This document shows positions 45,740 through 57,546 of a stretch of 64,000 nucleotides of DNA, one piece after another; position 1 is the stretch's first letter; every line of letters starts with the position of its first letter. Origin of the DNA: Microplitis mediator (Eukaryota; Arthropoda; Insecta; Hymenoptera; Braconidae). Made by a program: the position numbers and the translations under genes. The stretch covers positions 8,797,697 to 8,861,696 of the forward strand of contig NC_079971.1 in NCBI RefSeq assembly GCF_029852145.1. The letters are read 5' to 3'. The notes beneath the pieces were generated by a model. That model did not search any database. It saw nothing but the letters and a program-made list of their open reading frames with translations, and had not been told where the DNA came from.

Positions 45740-47430
45740 ATTGCAATTTCTGATCGCGCGGAGGATTCAAAAGTATAAAAGAGGATTCAAAAAATTTTAA
45801 TTCTAACTAATTCTTTTTAATTCTAAAAAAATATTCAATTTCTGTTCCCGTGGAGGATTCAAAAGAATAAAAGAGGATTGGAACGAGTTTAATTCTAACT
45901 AATCCTTTTTAATTCTAAAATAATATTGCAATTTCTGATCGCGCGGAGGATTCAAAAGTATAAAAGAGGATTCAAAAAATTTTAATTCTAACTAATTCTT
46001 TTTAATTCTAAAAAAATATTCAATTTCTGTTCCCGTGGAGGATTCAAGAGAATAAAAGAGGATTAAAAAAAGTTTAATCCTAACTAATTCTTTTTAATTC
46101 TAAAATAACTTTGAATTTCTGTCCTCGCGGAGGATTCAAGAGAATAAAAAAGGATTCAAAAAAGTTTAATCCTAACTAATTCTTTTTAATTCTAAATTAA
46201 TATTCAATTTCTGTTCCCGTGGAGGATTCGAGAGAATAAAAGACGATTCAAAAAAGTTTAATCCTAACTAACTCTTTCTAATTCTAAACTTATATTTAAT
46301 TTCTGTTCTCGCGGAGGATTCAAGAGAACAAAAAAGGATTGGAAAAAGTTAAATTCTAACTAATCCTTTTTCATTCTAAAATAACTTTAAATTCCTGTTC
46401 TCGCGGAGGATTCAAGAGAATATAAGAGGATTAAAAAAAGTTAAATCCTAACTAATTCTTTTTAATTATAAATTAATATTTCATTTCTGTTCCCGTGGAG
46501 GATTCGAGAAAATAAAAGAGGATTCAAAAAAGTTTAATCCTAACTAATTCTTTCTAATTCTAAATTAATATTTAATTTCTGTTCTCGCGGAGGATTCAAG
46601 AGAATTAAAGAGAATTGGAAAAAGTTTAATTCTAACTAATCCTTGTTAATTCTAAATTAATATTAAATTTCTGTTTCCGAGGAGGATTCAAGAGAATAAA
46701 AGAGGATTCAAAATAGTTTAATCCTAACTAATTCTTTTTAATTCTAAAATAACTTTCAATTTCTGTTCTCGCGGAGGATTCAAGAGAATAAAAGAGAATT
46801 CAACAAAGTTTAATCCTAACTAATTCTTTTTAATTCTAAATTAATATTTAATTTCTGTTCCCGTGGAGGATTCGAGAGAATAAAAGAGGATTTAAAAAAG
46901 TTTAATCCTAACTAATTCTTTTTAATTCTACAATAACTTTCAATTTCTGTTCTCGCGGAGGATTCAAGAGAATAAAAGAGAGTTGGAAAAAGTTTAATTC
47001 TAACTAATCTTTTTTAATTCTAAATTAATATTAAATTTTTGTTCCCGAGGAGGATTCAAGAGAATAAAAGAGTATTCAAAAAAGTTTAATCCTAACTAAT
47101 TCTTCTTAATTCTAAAATAACTTTGAATTTCTGTTCTCGCGGAGGATTCAAGAGAATAAAAGAGGATTCAAAATAGTTTAATCCTAACTTATTCTTTTTC
47201 ATTCTAAAATAATTTTTAATTTCTGTTCCCGTGGAGGATTCAAGAGAATAAAAGAGGATTGGAAAAAGTTTAATTATAACTAATCCTTTTTAATTCTAAA
47301 ATAACTTCGAATTTCTGTTCTCGCAGAGGATTCAAGAGAATAAAAGAGGATTCGGAAAAATTCAATTCTAACTAATTCTTTTTAATTCTAAAATAATGTT
47401 GCAATTTCTGTTCTTTCCGTGAATTCGAGA
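45740..47430. repeat. 92-bp tandem array in M10
   Basis: GGAGGATTC recurs about every 92 bases from 45762 to 47326, roughly 18-19 units. Each has GAGAATAAAAGAGGATT, AATCCTAACTAATTC and ATTTCTGTTC(C/T)CG. The unit contains inverse words (GAGGATT with AATCCT), so it can pair with itself. Confidence 0.9.
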
Positions 47431-47563
47431 GAATAAAACAGGATCCGAAAAAGTTATCTTCCATCTTATTTTTTTTTAATTTCAAAGTCATGTTGCAATT
47501 CCTGTTCTCGCTGAGAATTCGAGAGAATTGTCACCATAACAAAAAAAATTATTTTTCTTTTAA

Positions 47564-48004
47564 GGGCATTCTCAGACAGTGCCCCCCACTTTTTAAAAAT
47601 ATGCAATGACTTTCAACTATCATAACCGTATTAAAATTTCATTAATCAATTAAAAAAAAATCAAAATTTTAATTGAAAAAAGGACAACGTAGTCGTAATT
47701 TCGTTGCGATATAGAATTTAGAAAAAATTACTTACCCAACAAAATTAAAAAATTCTAATTATAAAATTGACAGGACGATTTCACGAAAATTTATTTAACG
47801 AATTTTGTTTAACTTCGAATTGATATCAAGTGTAAATAATTTTTTTTTTATATCTATATATCGGCGAAATTACAACTACGTTGTCCTTTTTTCAATTAAT
47901 GCTTCAATTTTTTTTTAATTAATTGCTAAAAATTTGATACGCTTATAACAGTTGAAAGTCATTCAAAATTTTTAAAAAGTGGGGGGCACTGTCTGAGAAT
48001 GGCC
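47564..48004. mobile_element. TTAA-flanked MITE (piggyBac-type) nested in M10
   Basis: The ends GGGCATTCTCAGACAGTGCC and the inverse GGCCATTCTCAGACAGTGCC differ at one base, and the inverted similarity extends about 150 bp inward (ACAACGTAGT). TTAA stands at 47560-47563 and 48005-48008. Internal length 441 bp, no protein. Confidence 0.88.
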
Positions 48005-48589
48005 TTAAACTTTGAAAAAACAAAATAATAATGATTAGTAATTATTTATATATTAAAATTTTATTCTGGGAAAGAAAAGAAATAATAATTTTATACGTGA
48101 AATTTTATTTTTTTTTATGGAGAAATTTGTGGAAAAAAAAGTAATTAAAAGAGATAAAGGCAACGGGAAAAAAATGTAAGAGTGATCGTGAGACGCTCGC
48201 CGACCGACAATCTGGCGGGAGAGAGTAAGTGAGCGAAAGTTAGTTCCACGCTCACCGCTAGAGCGTGCGGGCTTCTTGGATATGGACACTTATAGTAGAA
48301 GTGTTAAAAGCAAATGCAGCGGACGTTAATCGTCAGTCTTCACTCTACTGCTACCAAGTGAACTTTGCGTAGCAGAGTGGGAAGTACCTACTGGTAGTGG
48401 CGCAGTATACCCTGCACCACGTCCTATATATATATATCTGGTATAGATAATATATTATTTTTGGTATAACCAGTGGTCTTCCCCATGGACAATTCGGGAT
48501 ATCCATCCCAGTTCGGGCTCTCTATATTTTTCTTGAGAATAGTTCTTTATTCTTTTCGATTAATATGAAGAGAATTAAAAAGCATTACA

Positions 48590-49230
48590 AATTTCAAAAT
48601 ATGAATTCTCCTCAATTCGATTTAATTCTCTGAAGAGAATTAAAAAGTATTAAAAATTACAAAATATGAATTCTCCTCAATTCTATTTAATTCTCTGAAG
48701 AGAATTTAAAAGTATTAAAAATTTTAAAATATGAATTCTCCTCAATTCTATTTAATTCTCTGAAGAGAATTTAAAAGAATTAAAAATTTCAAAATATGAA
48801 TTCTCCTCAATTCTATTCAATTCTCTGAAGAGAATTTAAAAGTATTAAAAGTTTCAAAATATGAATTCTCCTCAATTCTATTTAATTCTCTGAAGAGAAT
48901 TTAAAAGTATTAAAAATTTCAAAATATGAATTCTCCTCAATTCTATTCAATTCTCTGAAGAGAATTTAAAAGTATTAAAAATTTTAAAATATGAATTCTC
49001 CTCAATTCTATTTAATTCTCTGAAGAGAATTTAAAAGAATTAAAAATTTCAAAATATGAATTCTCCTCAATTCGATTGAATTCTCTGAAGAGAATTTAAA
49101 AGTATTAAAAATTTCAAAATATGAATTCTCCTTAATTCTAGTTAATCCTCTGAAGAGAATTTAAAAGTATTAAAAATTTTAAAATATGAATTCTCCTCAA
49201 TTCTATTTAATTCTCTGAAGAGAATTAAAA
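48590..49230. repeat. 65-bp tandem array in M10
   Basis: ATGAATTCTCCTCAATTC recurs about every 65 bases from 48601 to about 49184, ten units, each also holding TCTGAAGAGAATT and AGTATTAAAAATTT. It abuts the right terminus. Confidence 0.9.
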
Positions 49231-49619
49231 AGGATTCAATTCATTTTTAATCCTCTTTAATTCTCTTTTTTAACCAGGGAGTATAAGTACAGTAAGTTTA
49301 TGGCATAACTACAGGAAAAAAACTGGCCAATATAACCATATTACTACCAAATTATTACGGTAAATTTACGGCATGTGCATAAATGCTGAAAATTTAAGAC
49401 ATTTTTACGGCATTCGCAAAACCGCGAGAATGTGACGACGTTGTGATCCATTCGACCAATTGTTAATAATTTAATCAGATCAACATTAAAATGTCCATCA
49501 ATCATGAGTATGAATCTGATCAATTGTTAAATTTATTTTCATCTCACTTATCGAAACATTATGTTATTGTTATAAAGTATAACTAGACATATGATAAAGT
49601 AAATAAATTCGTTATTTTT

Positions 49620-49850
<231 letters not shown>

Positions 49851-50008
49851 CAAATGAGCTGCCCTCATATATATGTAGATTTTCAACACGATTATTTAAA
49901 TGTATATTGCTAGGCGCATGCGTCAAAATTCATTAACGTTATGTATATATTATGGGTATATCTTATATCATAGATTATTATATACACTATTTTATAATTA
50001 TATATATA

Positions 50009-50160
50009 TTAGAGTAGTCCAAAAAAAATTTTTTTTCCGATTATCTCAAAAGTTTCTCTATGGTATGAAAAAACATTCTCACCAAAGACCAGCTTGCTAT
50101 TTTAATTTTACTAGGCACCCAATAATTTTTTGTTTTTCCAATCATTACTCTTACTTTCGA
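50009..50160. repeat. Mariner-like terminus, truncated
   Basis: TTAGAGTAGTCCAAAAAAAA followed by TTTTTTTTCCGATT resembles the terminus at 61249 (TTAGGGTGCTCCAAAAAAAA). No matching right end nearby. Confidence 0.5.
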
Positions 50161-50266
50161 GTAAGCTACATATAAATGAAACATATCATTAGCATTCAAA
50201 AAAATTTGATTGCCAGTAAATGTTGGATAGTAGTGGTGTACGTTTCCAATAATTTGCTATACTTAC

Positions 50267-50494
50267 ATGAATTTGTAAAGCCCAGAGGCCATAGCAATCG
50301 TATAAAGCTCGATTTGTTGATATTCGTGCCAATGTAAAGTTTTCTGTCGTGAGTTTGAAAGGAGCTTCACACTTTTCTGCATAATTCTCATCTCCATGTA
50401 CTTGTGACATATTTTGCAAAGTAAAGATTACTTTCGTATTATTTGTTTCTGGATCATCATAATCAGCAGCTTCAAACTCGAATAATAACGTATT
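50267..50494 (-). CDS. Cadherin exon 2
   Basis: Acceptor TCTTTTAG, donor CAT/GTAAGT; 228 bp, phase 0 to 0, 76 codons. It opens NTLLFEFEAADYDDPETNN, the Ca-binding start of an EC repeat, then VIFTLQN, FKLTTENFTLA and YGLWALQIH. It contains two cysteines (EKCEAP and YDCYG) that could pair within the repeat. Confidence 0.93.
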
Positions 50495-51751
50495 CTAAAA
50501 GAAATAACATTAAAATAGTTAAAAAACTTTTTATGAAGAGTATATAGAGCATACATGACATTCTGGTTTATACCAGAGATGGTCATATGACAAGCCATAT
50601 TACTATCTCTTTCTATCTTAAACTTTTCATTTGAAATCACTTTATCATCAACAAACTACAATTATGGCGGTCAGTACTTATTCGACAGATGAATACAAAG
50701 GAGACTTCAGATACCTACACACTATCGTTCTAACTGTGCACGGAACAAACTATACATCTCGATAAATAGCTATTCGTCTCAACCACTACCCGCCAAACAG
50801 TCATTGGTTCGAACTTGTTTCGAGTTTTAATAAGATCAGACCTACAGCTGATTTTTCTCATATGTCAACTATTCCATCAAGTCCTAACTTTTTGAAAGTA
50901 ATTGACATAAACATATTTCACCAGACTATAATTCTTACGACTGCTTACGGTTTTTTCATCATAATCGTTATACATGAATTTATAATATAAACATACGGAC
51001 TTCTTCACAATATGGTTTTACAGTATATTTATATTCTAATAAAAAAACTATACAGTTTACATCGTTCTATATGTTGGCATCATTATTGTTTCTTCGCACC
51101 TACTATCTGGTCGTAAAATATTGACCCTAAATTTAAAACATGAATAACTTGTGTTTAAAAAAATCGTATTAGAACATGAAACATATAAATCGTTAGATTA
51201 AAGTCTCTTCTACTCCTATCCAAAATTTCATGAACTTAAAAAATTTTTTACCCGAGATATAAACAATTGAAGGTTGAAAAAAGTGGTTTTGGAGGGGTAT
51301 AAATTCAAGCACTAACTTTGATTGCTTATAACGTGGTAAATAATTGTTCTATTGTTACTCTGATTTTTTTTTTGTGTATAGTGGATCCTTTCCGAATAGA
51401 ATTCACAAAAAAAAAATTTATTTTTTATAAATTATTGGTATGATTCATAATTAATCGTCACGGACCATCTTGGGATTTAATTAAGCATCTGTTATCTCTA
51501 ACATTTTTTAAATTCATGAAATTTTATATTATGAAAGAATAAAGAAGTATAATTTATAAATTATTTTCTAAATCAATAAACTTATCATAGTTTAATTGAT
51601 ATTGTCTTTGAGCGACTATAGGGCCATGTGTTGATCGATTAATAGTACATCACAGCTTTTAGTGAGCGACAATGGGTACACTCAGAGTCCTTATTTAAAA
51701 AATTAATAATAATTAATTATCAACATTATTCTTCAAACGAAAGTTTTATTC
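50495..51751. other. Intron 1 sequence without recognised elements
   Basis: AT-rich, no gene or paired repeat recognised up to the edge of the R1-like element. Confidence 0.5.
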
Positions 51752-52369
51752 TAATACTCGAAACTGGTGGCATGGCCTAAAAGTGGCCAATATGGGCCGG
51801 GCAAGCAAACGTCGACCTCTTCGCGGTGCCACTACGATTACCGAAAGGGAAACCAACGACGTCACTGCCGATCCAAAGGGATTTATTGATGTTGCAAGGC
51901 GTCCAAGAAAGTGGAAGGCTCTAAGAGTCCACTTAACTATCTAAGGGTTTTAGATAGATAGATAAATAAATAATAGAATATATATATACATATATATATT
52001 GAAAAGGTATAAAATACCTATATGTGTGTGTGTGTGTGCGTATGCGTATGCGCGCACTTTGGTGTAAAAAGTGTATCAAGAAGATAAACTGAGACGTCAT
52101 GTCGTTTACTTCGCCTAAACGACTTATGACTTTCGAATATTATTCCTGAAACTAAATAAGAACAAGAGTTCAAAAACTCTTGAGAGGGCAAATATAAACA
52201 ACTCTCCCCAAGAACATCGGGGCCAGAGAAAAATACATTGGGGTGTGTGTGTGCGTGTGCGTGCGCGCATCTATATATTATTAATAAATGAACAATGTTC
52301 ATATAAAGACTGGCGTACTTGTGAATTAATTAATTCCTTAAAAAGATACTTTACCTGGTTAGTAAAGTG

Positions 52370-52600
52370 AGTGTAGTCCGATCTTGTGAGCCAAGGCGCT
52401 ACACAAGCCAGAGTGGCTACACATGCGATAGCGGAGCTAAGACTCCAACGAATACTACGATTCTGTGGACTCAAGAAAGTTACACAGACCTGAGCTGGTA
52501 TTCAATTGAATGTATAGAGGCCTAAAAATCTCGCATAGTACCACAATCTTGTGGACCCATCAGGGTTACACAAGCCTGAGCGGGTACTCTCAGCCGTCCC
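52370..52600 (+). repeat. Degenerate tandem repeat in the 5' region
   Basis: TACACAAGCC-type blocks at about 52399, 52481 and 52566 are each preceded by CGATCTTGTG/CGATTCTGTGGACTC/CAATCTTGTGGACCC, a period of about 81-86 bp. Confidence 0.6.
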
Positions 52601-53031
52601 GAGTCTCTTCCTTAGAAAGAACAGCTCTCAAGCTGAATAGGAGAGACATAGGTCAGGACAGGCATTCTACTTTATTGCTTCCATGCAAATAATTCTGGTG
52701 AAAGTAACTTAGGAGAAACGGCGCATGTTTACTTCGGAGGCATCTAGGCCGCCCCAATCTGAAAATGAGCATGTTATAATTTGTACATGTACAACGCTGT
52801 GGACCTCTGTTACGGAAACTACGAGCAGGAAGTAATGAAGCGGAATGTATCAGCTGATGTGCAAGTATGTTCTAGTGGGGCAGAACAGAACACATATCGG
52901 CTTGGGTGAGCAGCCCAACGCTGCCAACCCTAAAGGTGATTCCAATCACTCAAAACATATGGAAAAACTTGAATGACTGTTGAATATATTTAATAGTGAA
53001 ACATAAGGCCTGTTCCCTCCGGGGGCAGGCA

Positions 53032-53199
53032 TTTCACTTTAATCGATTTTGAATATATAAGTGATTAACTAGCTTTATGTCCTGCAACATAAGGCGAAAT
53101 TTTTCACTTTAATCGATTTTGATTGATTATATGTGGATTTACTGTCTGTCTTATGGTCCCTGGACCTGAGGCAGTTTTTTTCACTTTAATCGATTTTTT
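53032..53199 (+). repeat. Three copies of TTTCACTTTAATCGATTTT
   Basis: They occur at 53032, 53102 and 53179 in the region before the first ORF. A hairpin with GCCTG...CAGGC arms lies just upstream at 53009-53031. The role is unknown; a 5' UTR structural or promoter function is possible. Confidence 0.7.
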
Positions 53200-53487
53200 T
53201 GAATGCAACGATAGTCAAAAGCTATCATATGTCGATAGTGGACTGATACCACCTCCAATAGGCCCAGGCCCTGAAAAAATTTTTGATTATCCTAAAATTG
53301 CGAAAGCAATACGTATAAAAATTTCTCAGGGGAAGTCTAAGTATCGGCCCACAGACAAAATCAACCCTATCCTTCCCTCTCCAAAAACACTAATCAAGCT
53401 TTTCTCTTTCACAGGTAGCAGCCACACCAAACTTTCTTCCCTACAGGTACAACTAAGAGTTTAGCGACTCAAACAGCAAAAATAATC

Positions 53488-54765
53488 ATGGCTTTCTCCT
53501 CTCATGTTAAATTATCCGCATTGGACCGGCATTCGGATATGCGGGATTGGTCCGCATGGGAGGGGAATCCCATGGTGGTCTTAAAACGAATCAAACCAAT
53601 GGAAGACACCTGGACATCACCATCATCATCATCGACGACGACCAGCACCACGCTCGTTCGAAGAAGTGCCAGAGTGGCAAGCCGTGTTGTTGTTGTTGAA
53701 AATTTGATCGCTAAGCCCCCTGGTACTTCCGTTAATTGTCGGCACGAGAATCGGGAAACGCGGACGCGCACGGGTAAAATCACGCAACCAAGTAAATTAG
53801 TAAACGCAAAACGGGACACAACACTTAAAGTAGATTCAGTAGCAAACGGTACACATTGTTCGCGGGGCACAAGCCGACGTACGTGTCCGGGGTCGAGTAA
53901 CTTTGCCCACGGTGGGCTCGCAACAGGAAAGAAAACAACAAAAGGGCTCGGTACGGTAAACGAAATTCAACCCCCCCCCCCCCCAATTCCGACAACAGTA
54001 GAGAGAGAAGGAGGTGAGAGAGGATTCAACGCGGAAGGTCTTCGAGTCTTGCAGTTGAACTTGCGGAATGATAAGGCGGGAACACTGGAGACAGGTGCCT
54101 TGTGGGAGGAGGAACGTATTGATGTCCTTCTTTTGCAAGAGCCATACGCAGTTGCAAGTAATAAATGTTTTAAAATACCCGGTTTTGGCAGCAATGTACA
54201 AATTGCTGCCACAACCGGGGAGAGGCCATTTGCGGCCATTTGTCTAACCAATCCAAAGTACAGAATGATACACATTTCGCAACTAAGCACCGCGCACTGC
54301 GTATGTGCTCAAATTGTGGGTCCAGGCATTTCTTTCTATGTGGTATCGTCATACTTCCAGTGTCGAGACGAAATAGAGGTTCACATCACGCAATTAGAAA
54401 AGGTAGCACAGGCACTAAGGGGAAATAAAGTTTTATTTGGGATGGACGCGAACGCTAGATCAATTAGAATGGGCCCAGAAACAAAGGAAAAGGGGGAAAA
54501 ATTAGAGGATTTTATAGATGACAATGGGTTAGAGATTTTCAACTTAAAAAGGGAGGGTCCAACTTACGCTTCGACAACAGGAGAGTCATACATAGATGTT
54601 ACCTTAGCCACCCCAAAACTTGCACGGTACGTACGGGACTGGTCCATCAAACGCGAGTGGGTGCAAAGTACCGACGTCTCGATGGGGCAGATCCTAAGCG
54701 GTTCAACCTTGCGTTGGCCGACTGGGAGAAGTTCCGCGAGAAACTACCAGAACTCGCAAGAGTGA
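53488..54765 (+). CDS. R1-like ORF with endonuclease domain
   Basis: A 190-residue basic, Ser/Thr-rich leader includes a PPPPP stretch from a 14-base C run at 53971-53984. The APE endonuclease follows: LRVLQLNLRND, VLLLQEPYA (catalytic Glu), YVVSSYFQCRDE, LFGMDANA and GPTYAST with YIDVTLA. The frame is lost near 54660, before the terminal S-D-H box, where a deletion joins it to the RT frame. No gag-type zinc knuckles are seen in the leader. Confidence 0.8.
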   Translation: MAFSSHVKLSALDRHSDMRDWSAWEGNPMVVLKRIKPMEDTWTSPSSSSTTTSTTLVRRSARVASRVVVVENLIAKPPGTSVNCRHENRETRTRTGKITQPSKLVNAKRDTTLKVDSVANGTHCSRGTSRRTCPGSSNFAHGGLATGKKTTKGLGTVNEIQPPPPPIPTTVEREGGERGFNAEGLRVLQLNLRNDKAGTLETGALWEEERIDVLLLQEPYAVASNKCFKIPGFGSNVQIAATTGERPFAAICLTNPKYRMIHISQLSTAHCVCAQIVGPGISFYVVSSYFQCRDEIEVHITQLEKVAQALRGNKVLFGMDANARSIRMGPETKEKGEKLEDFIDDNGLEIFNLKREGPTYASTTGESYIDVTLATPKLARYVRDWSIKREWVQSTDVSMGQILSGSTLRWPTGRSSARNYQNSQE

Positions 54766-57191
54766 ATCTTGAGGGCCTAGCGCTGGAAACGGTCGAGGAC
54801 GAGGAAAAGTATACCGATGCACTTACCAAAACCATCATAGAGTCATGTGAATTTGCTATCCCGCGGAAGAAGCCGCACGTAAAATCATACCCGTGGTGGA
54901 CCAGGGAACTGACAAAAGAAAAGAGAGTAGTGTACAAATCTAGAAGGGGATTCCAGAGGGAGACAGACGAAGGGAAAAAGACAGAACTGAAAGAGACTTA
55001 CTTACGACTTTGCAAGGCATACTCAAAACACGTTAAAAGACAGAGAGAAAACAGCTGGCGAGAGTTTGTCACGTCGAACGGTAACAAGGAGCACTGGGCC
55101 ATCGTCTACAAGCTCCAGGCAGACAAACACCGAGTTAACAGAGTGCTCACCACACTCCGGCGTGACGGGCAATCCACAGAAAACTTTAAGGACACAGCTA
55201 GCTGCTTTCTCAACACACACATTGTAGACGACAAACCAGACGAAGAGACAGAGGAACAGAAAGTAACCCGGGAGAACTCAGAGACGCCACCAGACACCGC
55301 GGACGCCGATTCATTCACCCCGCGCGAACTATACAGAATTTTGAAAACCCTTAAAAGTAAGAAAGCACCCGGGCCAGACTTAGTAGAAAACGAGGTAATC
55401 AAAAGGGCGGGAGTCATTTTATCGAGGGAATTTTTAGACTTATATAATAGGTGCCTAGAGCTAGGAGTTTTCCCTACCGCATGGAAAGAGGGTGGGATTA
55501 TCATGATCCTTAAGAGCAGTGACAAAGACGCGAGCGACCCAAAATCTTATAGGCCAATTTGTTTACTTTCGGTTATCGGGAAGGTATTTGAGAGATTGTT
55601 AAAGTCGAGACTCACCACCACAGTCTTAGCTGGGGATAACATCTCCAGTCAACAATTTGGTTTCATGGCCAAAAGGTCGACTGAAGATGCGATCGTTGAG
55701 ATGCGCCGCTTGCTAGATTCGACTACAGAGAATCTGGCAATCGGACTTCTCTTCGATATTTCTGGCGCCTTTGACATTGTGTGGTGGCCGCGAGTGCTCG
55801 AGGGATTGAAGAAGCGGGAATGCCCCAAAAATGTTTACAGGGTAGTGCAGAGTTACTTTAAGGATAGGACAGTAGGACTTTCATGGGGATTCGGGTGGGA
55901 AAAGAAAAAGCACACAAGGGGATGTCCACAGGGATCAGTCTAAGGGCCACTATTTTGGAACATTATGTTCGACGACTTACTTAAAGAATTAGAATCATCA
56001 GATCACGGGAGTAAATTTGTAGCCTATGCTGACGTCCTCCTCGTCATCATAGCGGGAACATCACGAGTGGACATCGAAAGAAAAGCACAAGGGATGGTAG
56101 ATTCGATACTGGAATGGTGTCGTTCCGCGAAACTCACGCTGTCGGAGTCCAAGACCGAAGCGATATTCCTCAAGAGGGATTACACCCGACGCGGTCCACG
56201 CAAGGACAAAGGTCCGTACCCCTATGAAGCGAAAAGACAGAAAAAGCCCAAGTAAGATTCAAAGCCACCGAAAATCGTAATAGGTAAAACAAAGATAGCT
56301 CTCAAAAAGAGCATTAGATACTTAGGGGTACACTTCGACCAAGACCTCAAACCAACCACACACATAAAGACAAGGCGCGCGAAATTAGACAAAACTTTTG
56401 GTCGTTTACGCCGTCTCGCACGGACTGAATGGGGACTGCGCTTTCCAGCTATGTCCACCACCTACAAGGGTTACTTCCTGCCCATTGTCACTTATGCGGC
56501 AGCAGGCTGGAGTGACCTATGTGGAGTGGAGGAATGGAAGGCTCTTAGGGCCTTGCAACGTCGAGCCCTGATTACGATGACTTGTTCATACAAGACGGCA
56601 TCGTATGAGGGACTTTGTGTAGTTGCAGGGGCAGTGCCCATTCAGCTTGTGATTGATGAACGTTGCGCCCGTTACAATCTTCGTACTGGCAAACAGGCAA
56701 CCCTTGGAGCCGTGACCGTGCAGCCAGATGACGAAGAAGGCCTTGTCTCCCTAAAAAAAGAAACCATTCGCAGATGGCAAGAATAGTGGTCCACAACGGA
56801 CGACGGACGTATGACATTCAACTTCTTCCCAGACGTTACTGAACGTCTAGCGAGCCAACACATCAGTCCTAACTTCTGGCTTACCCAGATGTTAACTGGT
56901 CATGGCTGTTTTAAGGATAGACTCTTCAAGTACGGGCTCACAAAGGATCGCAAATGCCCACAATGCAACAAAGGGTGGGATACCGTTCAGCACTTACTGC
57001 TAAAATGCACCGAGTTCAAGCCTCAGCGTGAAGTGCTCCAGAGCATAGAAGGGTGGGGCGCGAAGTGGCCACAAATCGGGCGTGTTCTTGTTACCCCAAA
57101 TTCCTTTAAAGTCTTTAATGGTTTCAGTAAAGATTGTCTCCACCAAAAACTCAGCAGCCAGTTTCTGGGCATAGGTGCACAGAACTCATGA
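54657..57191 (+). pseudogene. R1-like reverse transcriptase and zinc-knuckle end
   Basis: One frame is open from 54657 to 57191 except for TAA at 55941, TAA at 56253 and TAG at 56784. RT blocks are KKAPGPDLVENEV, KEGGIIMIL, SYRPICLL, GKVFERL, FGFMAKRST, LLFDISGAFD and CPQGSV, then a stop and GPLFWN. The catalytic box reads AYADV, the second Asp being lost (56034-56036). A C-terminal CCHC knuckle CPQCNKGWDTVQHLLLKC sits at the expected place for R1-clade elements, and there is no RNase H. Confidence 0.88.
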
Positions 57192-57546
57192 CTTGTGAAG
57201 ACTCTGTGCATCTCGGGTGTTAGTCCGAAGTTAGGTGAGTGTGAGAATGAGTAAAGAATGTGTAAAGAATGTGTGAACAATATGTGAAGAATGTGTGTGA
57301 GAGTGTGTGAAGAATGCACGAATGAATGAAAACAAAACTGGGTGTCTCCTTCGGGAGGCAGGGGAAAAGAGTACCACGTCCCCTCTTGACCAAGTGGTAT
57401 GTCGACCAATACAGAATTGGTACTATGGGGGGCCCATTCCAAGCCCCACTTCGACCAGAGTCTCTTTAATTCTTGAGATGGGAGGAGTGCTATGGGCCCA
57501 CGTGAGGTCGGACTCGTAGTGGCTGTGGTTAGATACCACACGTAAT

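Larger units (their letters stand above)
45510..49279. mobile_element. CCC...GGG element M10, 3.8 kb, built of two tandem arrays
   Basis: CCCTGGTTAAAAAAGTGAAT at the left is answered in inverse by AATTCTCTTTTTTAACCAGGG at the right, with AG on both flanks (45508-45509, 49280-49281). Inside are a 92-bp tandem array, a TTAA-flanked MITE, about 500 bp of unique sequence with a SINE remnant, and a 65-bp tandem array. No transposase or other protein. Confidence 0.85.

Noticed and set aside
45740..47430. CRISPR-like array
   Set aside because: Units are 92 bp, contiguous and degenerate throughout, with no short spacer/repeat alternation and no cas genes; it is the interior of a TIR element in a eukaryotic genome.
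53123..53464. Separate ORF1 (113 codons) of the R1-like element
   Set aside because: No zinc knuckles or gag features, and it spans the 5' UTR repeats; probably chance.
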